Positions 9,376-17,111 are shown, counted from the stretch's first letter. The stretch is DNA of 64,000 nt from DAMCZI01 sp032095175 (GCA_032095175.1 DAMCZI010000028.1:1-64000), one strand, 5' to 3'. Translations and numbers: made by a program. Notes: generated by a model from the letters alone, not told the origin.

Positions 9376-9987
9376 CTAACCATCTATAAGCTTTTCAAAT
9401 GTTTCTACATTATTTACATATTGAGCTTTAAATTCATCTTCCAATATGCTCATTGTTACCATGTCATAATATTTATGATTGAAAAAACATCCATCCCTTT
9501 TTATTCCCTCTCTTTTAAATCCTATTTTTTCATATACATGAATTGCCCTTTTATTAAAAGGAAAGGCTTCCAGTTCAATTCTGTGCAAATTAAGCATACC
9601 GAATGCATAATACAAAGCCAGTTTTATTGCTTCAGTGCCATATCCCTTGTTAAAGTTTTCTTTTTTACTTATTGCTATTCTTAAATTTGCACTTCTATTG
9701 TTTCTATAAATATCATTAACAACTACCTCACCAATCATTTCATCTGTTTCCTTAGAAAAAATAATAAAATCTGTTCTACTATTATCAGATGCTATTTCTT
9801 CTAAATATTTTTCAATTCCAGTTTTATTAAACATTATTTGAGTTCCTGTGAAAATATTTGATTCAACATCACATCCATCTAAACTTTTCCAATATTCATC
9901 AATATACTCTTTATCAAGCTTTTTCAAATAAACAAGGTTACCATCAACCTCTAAAAAATTCTTTAATGTTAAACTCTTCTTTTCCAT
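9376..9987 (-). CDS. GNAT acetyltransferase (RimJ/RimL type)
   Basis: A 203-aa GNAT-fold N-acetyltransferase with the order NLVYLKKL at the N-terminus, IGEVVVNDI on strand 4, the acetyl-CoA pyrophosphate loop FNKGYGTEAIKLAL in the middle and HRIELEAFPFNKRAIHVYEKIGF at the end. This is typical of RimJ/RimL-like enzymes that modify protein N-termini or small amines. The ATG at 9987 has GGGGGAA six bases upstream and is preferred over the in-frame GTG at 10005. It stands alone between a terminator and a palindromic repeat. The substrate is not predictable. Confidence 0.85.
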   Translation of the reverse strand: MEKKSLTLKNFLEVDGNLVYLKKLDKEYIDEYWKSLDGCDVESNIFTGTQIMFNKTGIEKYLEEIASDNSRTDFIIFSKETDEMIGEVVVNDIYRNNRSANLRIAISKKENFNKGYGTEAIKLALYYAFGMLNLHRIELEAFPFNKRAIHVYEKIGFKREGIKRDGCFFNHKYYDMVTMSILEDEFKAQYVNNVETFEKLIDG

Positions 9988-10021
9988 ACGTAATTCCCCC
10001 AACACAATATTAAAAGCCGCT

Positions 10022-10110
10022 TACTATATGTTTCGCATAAATGATTCTACATTGCTCGACCCTAAACATTTATGCGAAATCATATTCCTTGATTCATTAA
10101 TCGTACAACA
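10022..10110. repeat. dispersed palindromic repeat, copy 1
   Basis: About 85 bp that recur, inverted, at 31120-31208. A perfect 13-bp inverted repeat (10031-10043 with 10067-10079, arm TTTCGCATAAATG) forms its core. Similarity continues past the hairpin into the CATATT and TTCATTAAT blocks. It is non-coding and lies 35 bp upstream of the acetyltransferase start. It may be a miniature mobile element or an untranslated regulatory palindrome. The remaining part of this intergenic region, 10111-10290, shows no further supported feature. Confidence 0.65.
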
Positions 10111-10290
10111 CCCAATGTAAAATCTTTAGTGTGATTAATATAGCTGTGTAAAAGCGATCAAAATCATTCTGCAATCAGAATAGTAATTAAAAGGCTTACA
10201 TTTTAATCACTCCTACAAAAATCATATCATGCCCTAATATGCACATTCAATTACACAAATAATTCTGTATTGATTATAAGAGGATAGGAG

Positions 10291-10349
10291 TATACAAAAA
10301 AAATAAGCCATATCTAACGAAAAGTTATCCGTTAGAATTGGCTTATTTT
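10291..10349 (-). terminator. intrinsic terminator of CD3324-family gene 1
   Basis: A 20-bp stem with a single internal mismatch zone (10300-10319 with 10330-10349) is followed on the minus strand by an eight-T run. This is a strong Rho-independent terminator just after the 92-aa gene. Confidence 0.92.
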
Positions 10350-10363
10350 CTTAAAATACCCTA

Positions 10364-10642
10364 TTATGAGCATAGAGCATTTACTTGACTAATTATTCTT
10401 CTTATACTCTGTTCTGAAAGGTAGTATTCCTGTGCTAACTTTACAGCAGTAGTCCCACTTTTATATTTCCTGTAAATTTCATTATTCCTCACTTTAAGAC
10501 TACTTCTAATACCACTATTCTCTCCCCAGGCCTTCTGATTTTCATCTTTCCTGGGTACATATATATATTCACCATCTACATATTCTTGTATTATTTTTAC
10601 TATATCCTCAGGTAACACATTTTGTGCCTTAATATATTTCAT
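10364..10642 (-). CDS. CD3324-family / Mor-like small DNA-binding protein, copy 1
   Basis: A 92-aa protein of the clostridial CD3324 type. The N-terminal part LPEDIVKIIQEYVDGEYIYVPRK resembles the Mor activator family. The C-terminal VKLAQEYYLSEQSIRRII looks like a helix-turn-helix. Two paralogues of exactly 92 aa occur at 10928 and 38988. Start ATG at 10642 with GGAGG ahead. A leader of about 190 nt contains a short ORF and mutually exclusive pairings (10643-10831). I infer a regulator under post-transcriptional control; targets are unknown. Confidence 0.8.
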   Translation of the reverse strand: MKYIKAQNVLPEDIVKIIQEYVDGEYIYVPRKDENQKAWGENSGIRSSLKVRNNEIYRKYKSGTTAVKLAQEYYLSEQSIRRIISQVNALCS

Positions 10643-10831
10643 GTCTTAACTCCTCCACTAATTTATATTAGTTTGAAAGCAAAGACTACTAAAAGCCAAT
10701 GTGCTACAGAGCCTAAAATGTTAACCTCAGCTATTTAAACAGCTTAGGCTCCGAACAAAGCATAGCTGACTTTGTTGTAGTCTCTGTGCGGAGCTGCTTA
10801 ATTTCCAGATGAATGTATCATTACCCTTCAT
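10643..10831 (-). promoter_or_regulatory. structured leader RNA of CD3324 gene 1 (candidate translation-responsive switch)
   Basis: Read 5' to 3' on the minus strand. Segment A (10794-10777) pairs with B (10760-10748; 12 of 13 positions) to form one hairpin. The A end (10785-10777) can instead pair with D (10689-10681; nine bp with one wobble). The B end (10751-10744) can pair with C (10716-10709; eight bp). A-B and B-C exclude each other, and A-B and A-D compete. D also contains AAGAC's complement at 10643-10647, directly before the start codon. A small ATTAGT hairpin (10657-10672) abuts the ribosome binding site. Segment A lies inside an upstream ORF. The same logic is present in the other two paralogues. 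Confidence 0.7.
10727..10831 (-). CDS. upstream leader ORF, CD3324 leader 1 (34 codons)
   Basis: ATG at 10831 is preceded by a seven-G tract and TGATGTT, a strong ribosome binding site. The frame runs MKGNDTFIWKLSSSAQ onwards and ends at TGA (10727-10729). It covers both segments A and B of the leader RNA, so a translating ribosome would melt them. The peptide does not resemble those of leaders 2 and 3. Its role is inferred to be the act of translation rather than the product. Confidence 0.55.
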   Translation of the reverse strand: MKGNDTFIWKLSSSAQRLQQSQLCFVRSLSCLNS

Positions 10832-10927
10832 AACATCACCCCCCCAAAAATTCTAGTTTTATAAAAGTTCTAATTTTTAACTTAAACTTATAATATCAAC
10901 TTAGTGAAATAATTTTCTGTATAAAAT

Positions 10928-11206
10928 CTAATTGTCTTTTGCATATATGATTTTTTTAATACTATCAACTGAGAGAAAAAATTCTTCCGCTAAACTGCTA
11001 ATTGCATATCCATTTTTATGTTTACTGCGTATATCTTCATTTCTACTTCTTATATAATCTCGATTTCCAGAATTCTCTCCCCACTTCTTTCGCTTTTCCG
11101 GTTTTGATGGAATATACACATATCCACCTTGAATATATTTTTGAATCTCTATAACTAAATTATCGGGTAAAATTGTCTCAGCATTTACATAATTCACGAT
11201 GCTCAT
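10928..11206 (-). CDS. CD3324-family / Mor-like small DNA-binding protein, copy 2
   Basis: A 92-aa paralogue of the genes at 10364 and 38988, with LPDNLVIEIQKYIQGGYVYIPSK followed by WGENSGNRDYIRSRNEDI and a C-terminal helix-turn-helix-like stretch ISSLAEEFFLSVDSIKKII. The ATG at 11206 has AAGGAG six bases upstream. That site is part of a hairpin (11209-11215 with 11227-11233). No terminator was found between this gene and leader 1, so copies 2 and 1 may share a transcript. It is the most divergent of the three. Confidence 0.78.
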   Translation of the reverse strand: MSIVNYVNAETILPDNLVIEIQKYIQGGYVYIPSKPEKRKKWGENSGNRDYIRSRNEDIRSKHKNGYAISSLAEEFFLSVDSIKKIIYAKDN

Positions 11207-11362
11207 CTCCTTAAAGTTACTTTAGTTTTAAGGAAACAAAGCCTGTAATTATATATATGGCGATACTAAAACTTTACTCTGTGCAAACTATCGCCAAGTC
11301 ATATCTACAGACTTTGCACAGAGCTTTGCATCTTTATCATGTTTTTGAAACCCGCTATTCAT
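11207..11362 (-). promoter_or_regulatory. structured leader RNA of CD3324 gene 2
   Basis: Segment A (11323-11313) pairs with B (11287-11277) over 11 perfect bp. The overlapping stretch 11315-11306 pairs with D (11247-11238) over ten bp with one wobble. AGTC/GACT arms flank the A loop (11296-11300 with 11310-11314), as in the other leaders but with the strands swapped. An 8-bp perfect pair (11296-11289 with 11265-11258) encloses B. A separate 7-bp hairpin covers the ribosome binding site. A perfect TATAAT box (minus strand, 11396-11391) lies about 30 nt upstream of the leader ORF. Confidence 0.62.
11288..11362 (-). CDS. upstream leader ORF, CD3324 leader 2 (24 codons)
   Basis: ATG at 11362 follows GGAGTG at 7-nt spacing. 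The frame MNSGFQKHDKDAKLCAKSV ends at TAG (11288-11290), one base before segment B. Segment A lies wholly inside it, in a different reading frame from that used in leaders 1 and 3. Confidence 0.5.
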   Translation of the reverse strand: MNSGFQKHDKDAKLCAKSVDMTWR

Positions 11363-11460
11363 ATTATCACACTCCAAATGATAGCCTTATATTATAGATA
11401 ATATCAAATTTTCCATAAGACATCAATTATTAACAGTAGAGTTTATGTTTGCTAACAATT

Positions 11461-11489
11461 TTGACATGTATAATTTGTAATGATATAAT
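11461..11489 (+). promoter_or_regulatory. sigma-A promoter of the ZTP-riboswitch transcript
   Basis: A perfect consensus -35 TTGACA (11461-11466) and -10 TATAAT (11484-11489) are separated by 17 nt. Transcription would start near 11496, shortly before the riboswitch aptamer. Confidence 0.92.
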
Positions 11490-11511
11490 ATCGTTAAAAG
11501 TTATATTTACA

Positions 11512-11608
11512 AATCATGTAACTGGCGGAAATGGAATTAACCATAGGGAGCATGATTTTAACAAGTACCGACCGCCTGGGTAGATATTTTATTTACCCAG
11601 GCTTTTTT
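11512..11608 (+). promoter_or_regulatory. ZTP (pfl) riboswitch with intrinsic terminator
   Basis: The aptamer shows the pfl hallmarks in order: P1 strand ATCATG (11513-11518), ACTGGCGGAA, a small ATGG/CCAT hairpin, GGGAGC followed by the P1 partner CATGAT (11551-11556), then the conserved CCGCCTGGG (11572-11580). CCGCC can form the pseudoknot with GGCGG. The GCCTGGG part is also the left arm of a terminator (11574-11580 with 11595-11602, then six T). Binding of ZTP/ZMP would stabilise the pseudoknot and prevent terminator formation, turning on the AICAR formyltransferase downstream. This matches the established coupling of ZTP riboswitches to purine and one-carbon genes. Confidence 0.93.
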
Positions 11609-11639
11609 GCATTTAATTTTATTTTAGGAGGCAAATTTT

Positions 11640-12815
11640 ATGAGCAATTCTGAATTTATACTTAAGTATGGCTGTAATCCACACCAAAAACCTGCAAGAA
11701 TTTATACCAATGACAAGCCACTTCCTTTTACAATTTTAAATGGTAATCCAGGCTATATAAACTTTATGGATGCCCTTAATTCATGGCAGTTAGTAAAGGA
11801 ACTAAAGCAAGTAACTGGTCTTCCTGCAGCTGCATCCTTTAAGCATGTAAGCCCTGCTGGTGCTGCTGTTGCAATTCCATTAAGCGATGCACTAAAGAAG
11901 TCTTATTTTGTTGAGGACATTGAATTATCCCCTGTTGCTAATGCATATGCAAGAGCTAGAGGTGCTGATAGAATGTCTTCCTTCGGCGATTGGGCTGCAA
12001 TTAGTGATATCGTTGATTTACCAACTGCAAAAATTTTAAGTCATTCTGTTTCAGATGGTATAATAGCTCCGGGGTATACTCCTGAAGCCCTTGAAATATT
12101 AAAGAAAAAGAAAAAGGGCAACTATTGCATTATAGAGATGGATTGGGACTATGAACCAAGGAATATAGAAAGAAGAGAAATCTTTGGCATCACCTTTGAG
12201 CAAAAGAGAAATGATGTTTTAGCAAATGAGGATATGCTTAAGAATATTGTTACTGATAACAAGGATCTTCCCGAAGCTGCTAAACGCGACTTACTTATTT
12301 CCATGGTAACATTAAAGTATACTCAATCTAATTCTGTATGCTTTGTATTAGATGGTCAGGTTATTGGAGTTGGTGCAGGTCAGCAATCCCGTATACACTG
12401 TACAAGACTGGCAGCATCTAAGGCCGATATATGGTTTTTAAGACAGCACCCTGCAGTTTTAAGCCTTCCATTTAAGGACGGTATTTCAAGACCTGATAGA
12501 GATAATGTTATCGATCAATTTTTAAGGGATGATGTTACTCCAATGGAAATGAAAGAATGGAATAATGTGCTTAAATATATACCTGATAGATTAACTAAAG
12601 AAGAAAAAGCTAAATGGCTGTCTAATTTAACTGGAGTTTCTTTAGGCTCCGATGCCTTTTTCCCATTTAGAGACAATATAGATAGAGCTGCTCAAAGCGG
12701 TGTAAAATATATAGTTCAACCAGGCGGCTCTTTAAGAGATGATATAGTAATTAATGCATGTAATGAATATGATATGACCATGTCCTTCTCAGGTTTAAGA
12801 TTATTCCACCACTAA
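11640..12815 (+). CDS. stand-alone AICAR formyltransferase (PurH C-terminal domain type)
   Basis: A 391-aa enzyme that transfers a formyl group from 10-formyltetrahydrofolate to AICAR, giving FAICAR, the penultimate step to IMP. Motifs are YGCNPHQKPA at the start, SFKHVSPAGAAV near residue 65, LKYTQSNSVC near residue 224, GAGQQSRIHCTRLA, and the C-terminal IVQPGGSLRDD and MSFSGLRLFHH. The N-terminal IMP cyclohydrolase (MGS-like) domain of bifunctional PurH is absent, as in known clostridial stand-alone AICARFT proteins. AGGAGG lies nine bases before the ATG. The gene is controlled by the ZTP riboswitch just upstream. Confidence 0.93.
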   Translation: MSNSEFILKYGCNPHQKPARIYTNDKPLPFTILNGNPGYINFMDALNSWQLVKELKQVTGLPAAASFKHVSPAGAAVAIPLSDALKKSYFVEDIELSPVANAYARARGADRMSSFGDWAAISDIVDLPTAKILSHSVSDGIIAPGYTPEALEILKKKKKGNYCIIEMDWDYEPRNIERREIFGITFEQKRNDVLANEDMLKNIVTDNKDLPEAAKRDLLISMVTLKYTQSNSVCFVLDGQVIGVGAGQQSRIHCTRLAASKADIWFLRQHPAVLSLPFKDGISRPDRDNVIDQFLRDDVTPMEMKEWNNVLKYIPDRLTKEEKAKWLSNLTGVSLGSDAFFPFRDNIDRAAQSGVKYIVQPGGSLRDDIVINACNEYDMTMSFSGLRLFHH

Positions 12816-12837
12816 CATAATTATCACAACAGTCATT

Positions 12838-12881
12838 AAGTAATAGGAAAAGTAATACATTACTATCCTATTACTTTTTTT
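12838..12881 (+). terminator. intrinsic terminator after the AICAR formyltransferase gene
   Basis: A perfect 11-bp stem (12838-12848 with 12866-12876) is followed by a T run. It isolates the riboswitch transcript from the GrpB-family gene. Confidence 0.9.
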
Positions 12882-12979
12882 ATAATAGAAATTTTCTTGC
12901 TTATACAAGTATTTAGTTATAACATATTAAAGTGTGCTGGTAAACGATAAGATAATTATTATTAAGGGAGGATATACTT

Positions 12980-13507
12980 ATGATTGGATTAGCAAGAGGA
13001 ACTGTTCAGATAGCACCTTATAGTAATGAATGGAAAGAAGCATATAAGCAAGAAGAAGCGCATCTTCACTCTTTAATTGGCAACTATGTTTTAGACATAC
13101 AGCACGTAGGAAGTACATCTATAGAAGGACTTGCCTCAAAGCCTATTATAGATATTGCAGTAGGTGTTAAAACTCTTGAGGATGTGGAAAAATTCAAGAA
13201 CATCCTTGAAGATAATGGATATCACTTTAGAGATAATGCAGGTGTTGAGGGGCGTTTGATGTTTGCAAAGGGAAGTGAGGAGCTGAGAACACATTATATA
13301 CATATTGAAATTTTTGGAGACAAGCTATGGAAAAATCATATTTATTTTCGTGACTACCTTAGATTACATAAGGATTTAGTAGATGAATATGCAGAACTTA
13401 AGAAGGAATTAGGAACAAAATTCGGTGATGATCGAGGCTCCTACACTAGTTCTAAGCATGAATTCATTGAAAAAACATTAAAAAAAGCATATGAGTTTTT
13501 TGAATAA
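12980..13507 (+). CDS. GrpB-family protein (UPF0157, nucleotidyltransferase fold)
   Basis: A 175-aa GrpB-family protein. The family signature VQIAPYSNEW near the N-terminus, LDIQHVGSTSIEGLASKPIIDIAVGV in the middle (GS and DIAV of the nucleotidyltransferase-like core) and LRTHYIHIE are all present. A good GGAGG precedes the ATG. The gene has its own downstream terminator and no evident operon partner. The family's reaction is not established; a nucleotidyltransferase activity is inferred from fold. Confidence 0.88.
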   Translation: MIGLARGTVQIAPYSNEWKEAYKQEEAHLHSLIGNYVLDIQHVGSTSIEGLASKPIIDIAVGVKTLEDVEKFKNILEDNGYHFRDNAGVEGRLMFAKGSEELRTHYIHIEIFGDKLWKNHIYFRDYLRLHKDLVDEYAELKKELGTKFGDDRGSYTSSKHEFIEKTLKKAYEFFE

Positions 13508-13514
13508 AAAAGTA

Positions 13515-13565
13515 TAAGTCCCATTACATATGACTTATCAACTAAGTCTTATGTAATGGGACTTA
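13515..13565. terminator. terminator hairpin between convergent genes
   Basis: A 16-bp perfect stem (13515-13530 with 13550-13565) holds an inner TGACTT/AAGTC extension. It sits between the plus-strand GrpB gene and the minus-strand giant acetyltransferase gene and may serve both. The T content after the stem is modest. Confidence 0.75.
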
Positions 13566-13646
13566 CATAAATTAATAGCTTATTTTATCAATAAATTAAA
13601 TATCTTCCTCATTGCTCCAATAAGCTTATTTACTGGCTGAGCATAA

Positions 13647-16600
13647 TTAAAACATTATATTATTTAAACACCTAAGAAGCTTATCTGATATATGTTCCTT
13701 AGTCATAATATAAAATCTTGGTCGTAGGAAGGTTTTCTCTCCATTTCCCAAGCTTACTCTGTGTTTATACTTAAACTCAATATTTTCATCACTAGTACAA
13801 CAGTATTTACTGTCATATTCATCAAGGTTTGAGTAAAATTGAAGCTTGTCTTCTAGAGTTTCACCTCCGAATAGGACTGATGAATTAAAGAATACTAACT
13901 CTTCTGCTCCACCTTTGTATCTTGTAAAATCATGCTCTTCATCTTCTATAACTAAATAACTTTTAGTGAGGTCATTATCAAGGTTAAAAAAGTTTTTTGT
14001 AACAAACATTTTATCCTTCATAAAGCTGTTCATATTATGTGCTATTTCAATTGTATGGCATAATACAGAAACCATAGGAAGCATTAAAAAATACTCATTT
14101 ATTTCAATTCCCTCTAAATCATTATGATTTTTAATCAAAAGATTCGATCTAATTCCCTGCCATTCATTACCACAGCTATCCATAATTTTAACAAACTCCG
14201 TTTTAACTCTTTCCTTCAATACAGGCTTTGAATTATTAGTCCACTCTTCAGGTAAAGTCTGTATACCACCAAACCATGGAGTATAATCAGAGCTGTCTTC
14301 TATATTGGGAAATGGAGAATTAAGCCACTCATGATTTTTGTATTTTAGGGAATATAATCCACTCGAGAAGTCAGGGCATGCTTTTATCTCTATAATTCCA
14401 TTATCCATTGAATATATATTTTTACCTTCTTTTATTATCTGTGCGTTAAAATCTGCATTTTTCATTTTAAAAACTAAAGCTTTTCTTTCAAAGAATTTTG
14501 ATTCAAGGTCTGCCTTAACTAAAATAACATCTTTATCAATGGAATCTTCTAGAGAAACCTCTATGCCTTCAAATGCTGTAGTTTCTTCTATATCTTTCTT
14601 TGTAATATGTGCAGGATTACTTTGTGTGGCAACTGTTATTTCTCCCTTAAATGGTCTGCTCTTATGTTCTTCAATTTTCACTAAGAAATTTTCTTTAACA
14701 AAAGGGTTCCCATTATTTATATTAATTTCAAAGTTCGAAACAGCAGGTAATCCTAGTTGCTTATTTTCCTTAAGAGCATAGTTTCTGAGCTCTTCCCAAT
14801 TTTTAAATGTAGAAATAGCAATATAAACAGGCTTTGTAACTCTTTTTCCTTTTCCTTCGATTATTCCAAGGTTATGTTCGAAATATACAGGAAAATAACT
14901 AAAGCATGCTTTTAAATCCTTATCCCACCATAGGCTTCGTGTACTTAAACCACCAGCAGCAAACATCCAATTCTCACTTAGCCTATCACCTTCAAAGGGA
15001 AGCATATCTTCATATACACCATCTGATATTTTTATAAACTTATTATCATAGGGGATTACTCCCTTTGACAAATCATGTACTGCATCTTGTTTTATCCATA
15101 ACTCACGTTTGGTTTGATTTTTTGATAAATTAGTAACTTCAAAGTAGTTCTCAATTATGCCATTATTTAAAAGCTTAACAAACATGGTTACTTTGATATC
15201 TTTAAAGCCATCTAAAAAGTAATCCGCTTCAAGTACCATATACTCATCTTCTTTATATACTCTAACATCTTGAGGTAACTTAGCACTAAGCTCCTCTGTA
15301 TATGGCAATCCAAATTTAGGGCATTCAAAGTATGTTTCATTAAACATATTTTGAATTTTCCCGGATTTAATTACATACATACAATTTTTATCGAATCCTT
15401 TTTTGCATAGGATCAAAGAATATTCACCATTGACTATTGCATATCCATTCTCTGTTATCCCACCAAAGGCAGCAGTTCTTCCGATAAATAACTCTGAAAT
15501 ATTCTTTTTAAAAATGAAACTTTCTTTTTTATCAGGGATAACTTTAATATCTAACAGTTCATTGAAAATAGTTGGTTTAATAAGTTTAACCGGAACTGCT
15601 ATTGATGTCTTTCCCTGGGGACTCAAGTCTGCTTTTAAATTTCTTTTCTTTAGTTTTATATCATCATTTTCTGGAAGTGCAAATTCAAAGGATGCTTTTT
15701 CATTTAGGCAATTTTCAATATCAATATACATTGTATAATCTTTGTTTCCACATTTCTCCGTTTGCTCAATGTTTAGACTTATTCTAGCAGGTAATTTAGG
15801 TGCAATCCCCAAATTAAATAAAGCCTTTTTCCCATTTATTAAAATCTCTGATGAAACCACAGGGTGTGTATTTGAATCATCAAATTCCTCATCAATAAAA
15901 TCAACATAAAATTCACCGCTAATAATCTCTTTGCTATAAACATTTATCTCTTTATTGAAGTTATATTTAATGTTTTTATTGTCTTGGCCTTTTATTATTA
16001 CATTTAAAGGCTTTCCACTTTTATTAACTATTTCATAGTCAGCCCTATAAGATTTTCCTACAACTAGATTTTGATTTTCTGCAATAACAGATATTATATA
16101 ATCATCTGTTTCTATTAACCTTATGCCTCTACCACGCTGCTCAAACTCAACTCTTAGTTTTGTTCCATTCTTTTCCCAACAATATTCAAAGAAGTTAAAT
16201 CCATTTTCTTTTCTACCATCGGGTTCCATATCAATTTGTCTCTTAAAATCCTCGTACCAATCTAACTCCCTAAAATAGTCTTTTAATGCTTCTGTATTCA
16301 TAACCTGGGGCACAAAGTTCATAAGATGTGTTTGCTCTTCTCCGTTTTCAAGTAAAAATCCACATTTTTTATATAACGGAATAGACCTTTTATTAGATGC
16401 CCATGTAAAAACATCAACTCTTGGATAACCAAGTTCAATTGCTCTTTCAATAACTTTTTTAACAAGTGTTTTTCCAATTCCCTTGCCATGACAATCAAAA
16501 CGTGCATTTAAAATCCTTAATTGAAGAGTATTTTCATCAAAGGGATAAGGTCTTATACTACAATACCCCAATACCTCATTATTATTTACAGCAAGATATG

Positions 16601-16754
16601 TATTTATATTTGTACATCCTTCATGTTGTTTTAAAACCTCCTCTTCTGTCTTGTTTGCATATTCTCCATTCCATCCTTCAGCACTCAATCTCCACATCCT
16701 AGCAACTTCCCCTGCATAGGATGGGTTATACTCTACAATTTTTAGATTCTCCAT
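13647..16754 (-). CDS. giant GNAT acetyltransferase fused to a beta-rich region, copy 1
   Basis: A 1035-aa protein. Residues 1-155 form a GNAT domain (AGEVARMWRLS, YCSIRPY, acetyl-CoA loop CHGKGIGKTLVKK near residue 93, SIPLYKKCGF). The remaining 850 or so residues have many short strand-like segments and aromatic-rich stretches such as YTPWFGGIQTLPEEW near residue 820, suggestive of a carbohydrate-type beta-sandwich (galactose-mutarotase-like); I do not recognise a named family. There is no signal peptide or membrane helix. A paralogue of nearly equal length lies at 22132. AAGGGGGAG precedes the ATG, and the promoter carries a motif shared with two other genes. Function unknown; modification of a sugar-containing compound is only a guess. 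Confidence 0.8.
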   Translation of the reverse strand: MENLKIVEYNPSYAGEVARMWRLSAEGWNGEYANKTEEEVLKQHEGCTNINTYLAVNNNEVLGYCSIRPYPFDENTLQLRILNARFDCHGKGIGKTLVKKVIERAIELGYPRVDVFTWASNKRSIPLYKKCGFLLENGEEQTHLMNFVPQVMNTEALKDYFRELDWYEDFKRQIDMEPDGRKENGFNFFEYCWEKNGTKLRVEFEQRGRGIRLIETDDYIISVIAENQNLVVGKSYRADYEIVNKSGKPLNVIIKGQDNKNIKYNFNKEINVYSKEIISGEFYVDFIDEEFDDSNTHPVVSSEILINGKKALFNLGIAPKLPARISLNIEQTEKCGNKDYTMYIDIENCLNEKASFEFALPENDDIKLKKRNLKADLSPQGKTSIAVPVKLIKPTIFNELLDIKVIPDKKESFIFKKNISELFIGRTAAFGGITENGYAIVNGEYSLILCKKGFDKNCMYVIKSGKIQNMFNETYFECPKFGLPYTEELSAKLPQDVRVYKEDEYMVLEADYFLDGFKDIKVTMFVKLLNNGIIENYFEVTNLSKNQTKRELWIKQDAVHDLSKGVIPYDNKFIKISDGVYEDMLPFEGDRLSENWMFAAGGLSTRSLWWDKDLKACFSYFPVYFEHNLGIIEGKGKRVTKPVYIAISTFKNWEELRNYALKENKQLGLPAVSNFEININNGNPFVKENFLVKIEEHKSRPFKGEITVATQSNPAHITKKDIEETTAFEGIEVSLEDSIDKDVILVKADLESKFFERKALVFKMKNADFNAQIIKEGKNIYSMDNGIIEIKACPDFSSGLYSLKYKNHEWLNSPFPNIEDSSDYTPWFGGIQTLPEEWTNNSKPVLKERVKTEFVKIMDSCGNEWQGIRSNLLIKNHNDLEGIEINEYFLMLPMVSVLCHTIEIAHNMNSFMKDKMFVTKNFFNLDNDLTKSYLVIEDEEHDFTRYKGGAEELVFFNSSVLFGGETLEDKLQFYSNLDEYDSKYCCTSDENIEFKYKHRVSLGNGEKTFLRPRFYIMTKEHISDKLLRCLNNIMF

Positions 16755-16836
16755 AAATAAACTCCCCCTTATATAAATGTCATCTTATCTGTCTTACAAC
16801 TTAGATAACTCATTTTAAATAATTTACTACAACTAG

Positions 16837-16897
16837 ATTATAACCCCAATGCAATTCCCTATAAACCCCACAAATGGTTATGTATTGAACTCGGGCT
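16837..16897 (-). promoter_or_regulatory. promoter with shared upstream motif, copy C
   Basis: On the minus strand a -10 TATAAT (16842-16837) and a -35-like TTTATA (16865-16860) are 17 nt apart. Directly upstream, 16866-16897 matches about two thirds of the 33-nt motif found at 37340-37371 and 38891-38922. The rest of the gap (16898-17111) is A+T rich and contains a weak TTGTAC box before the plus-strand esterase. Confidence 0.6.
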
Positions 16898-17111
16898 TTT
16901 CATTACTTTAGATATATATTTCTGGTGGAATATAACAGTATTAATATTATTGAAACACTTACATTCGTGCATCAATTTTAAATACTGATAAAATCTATTA
17001 CTCTTTTATTAAAATAAAACAATCCTTTGAACATTAAATTATTTAGTTGTACAATATCAATATAGAATCTAATGTTAAAATTTAATATTAATGTTAAATG
17101 GAGGTTAATGT

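Noticed and set aside
10643..11362. Known riboswitch classes (c-di-GMP, SAM, T-box, purine) for the CD3324 leaders
   Set aside because: None of their conserved core sequences is present; the conserved features are competing helices and a leader ORF.
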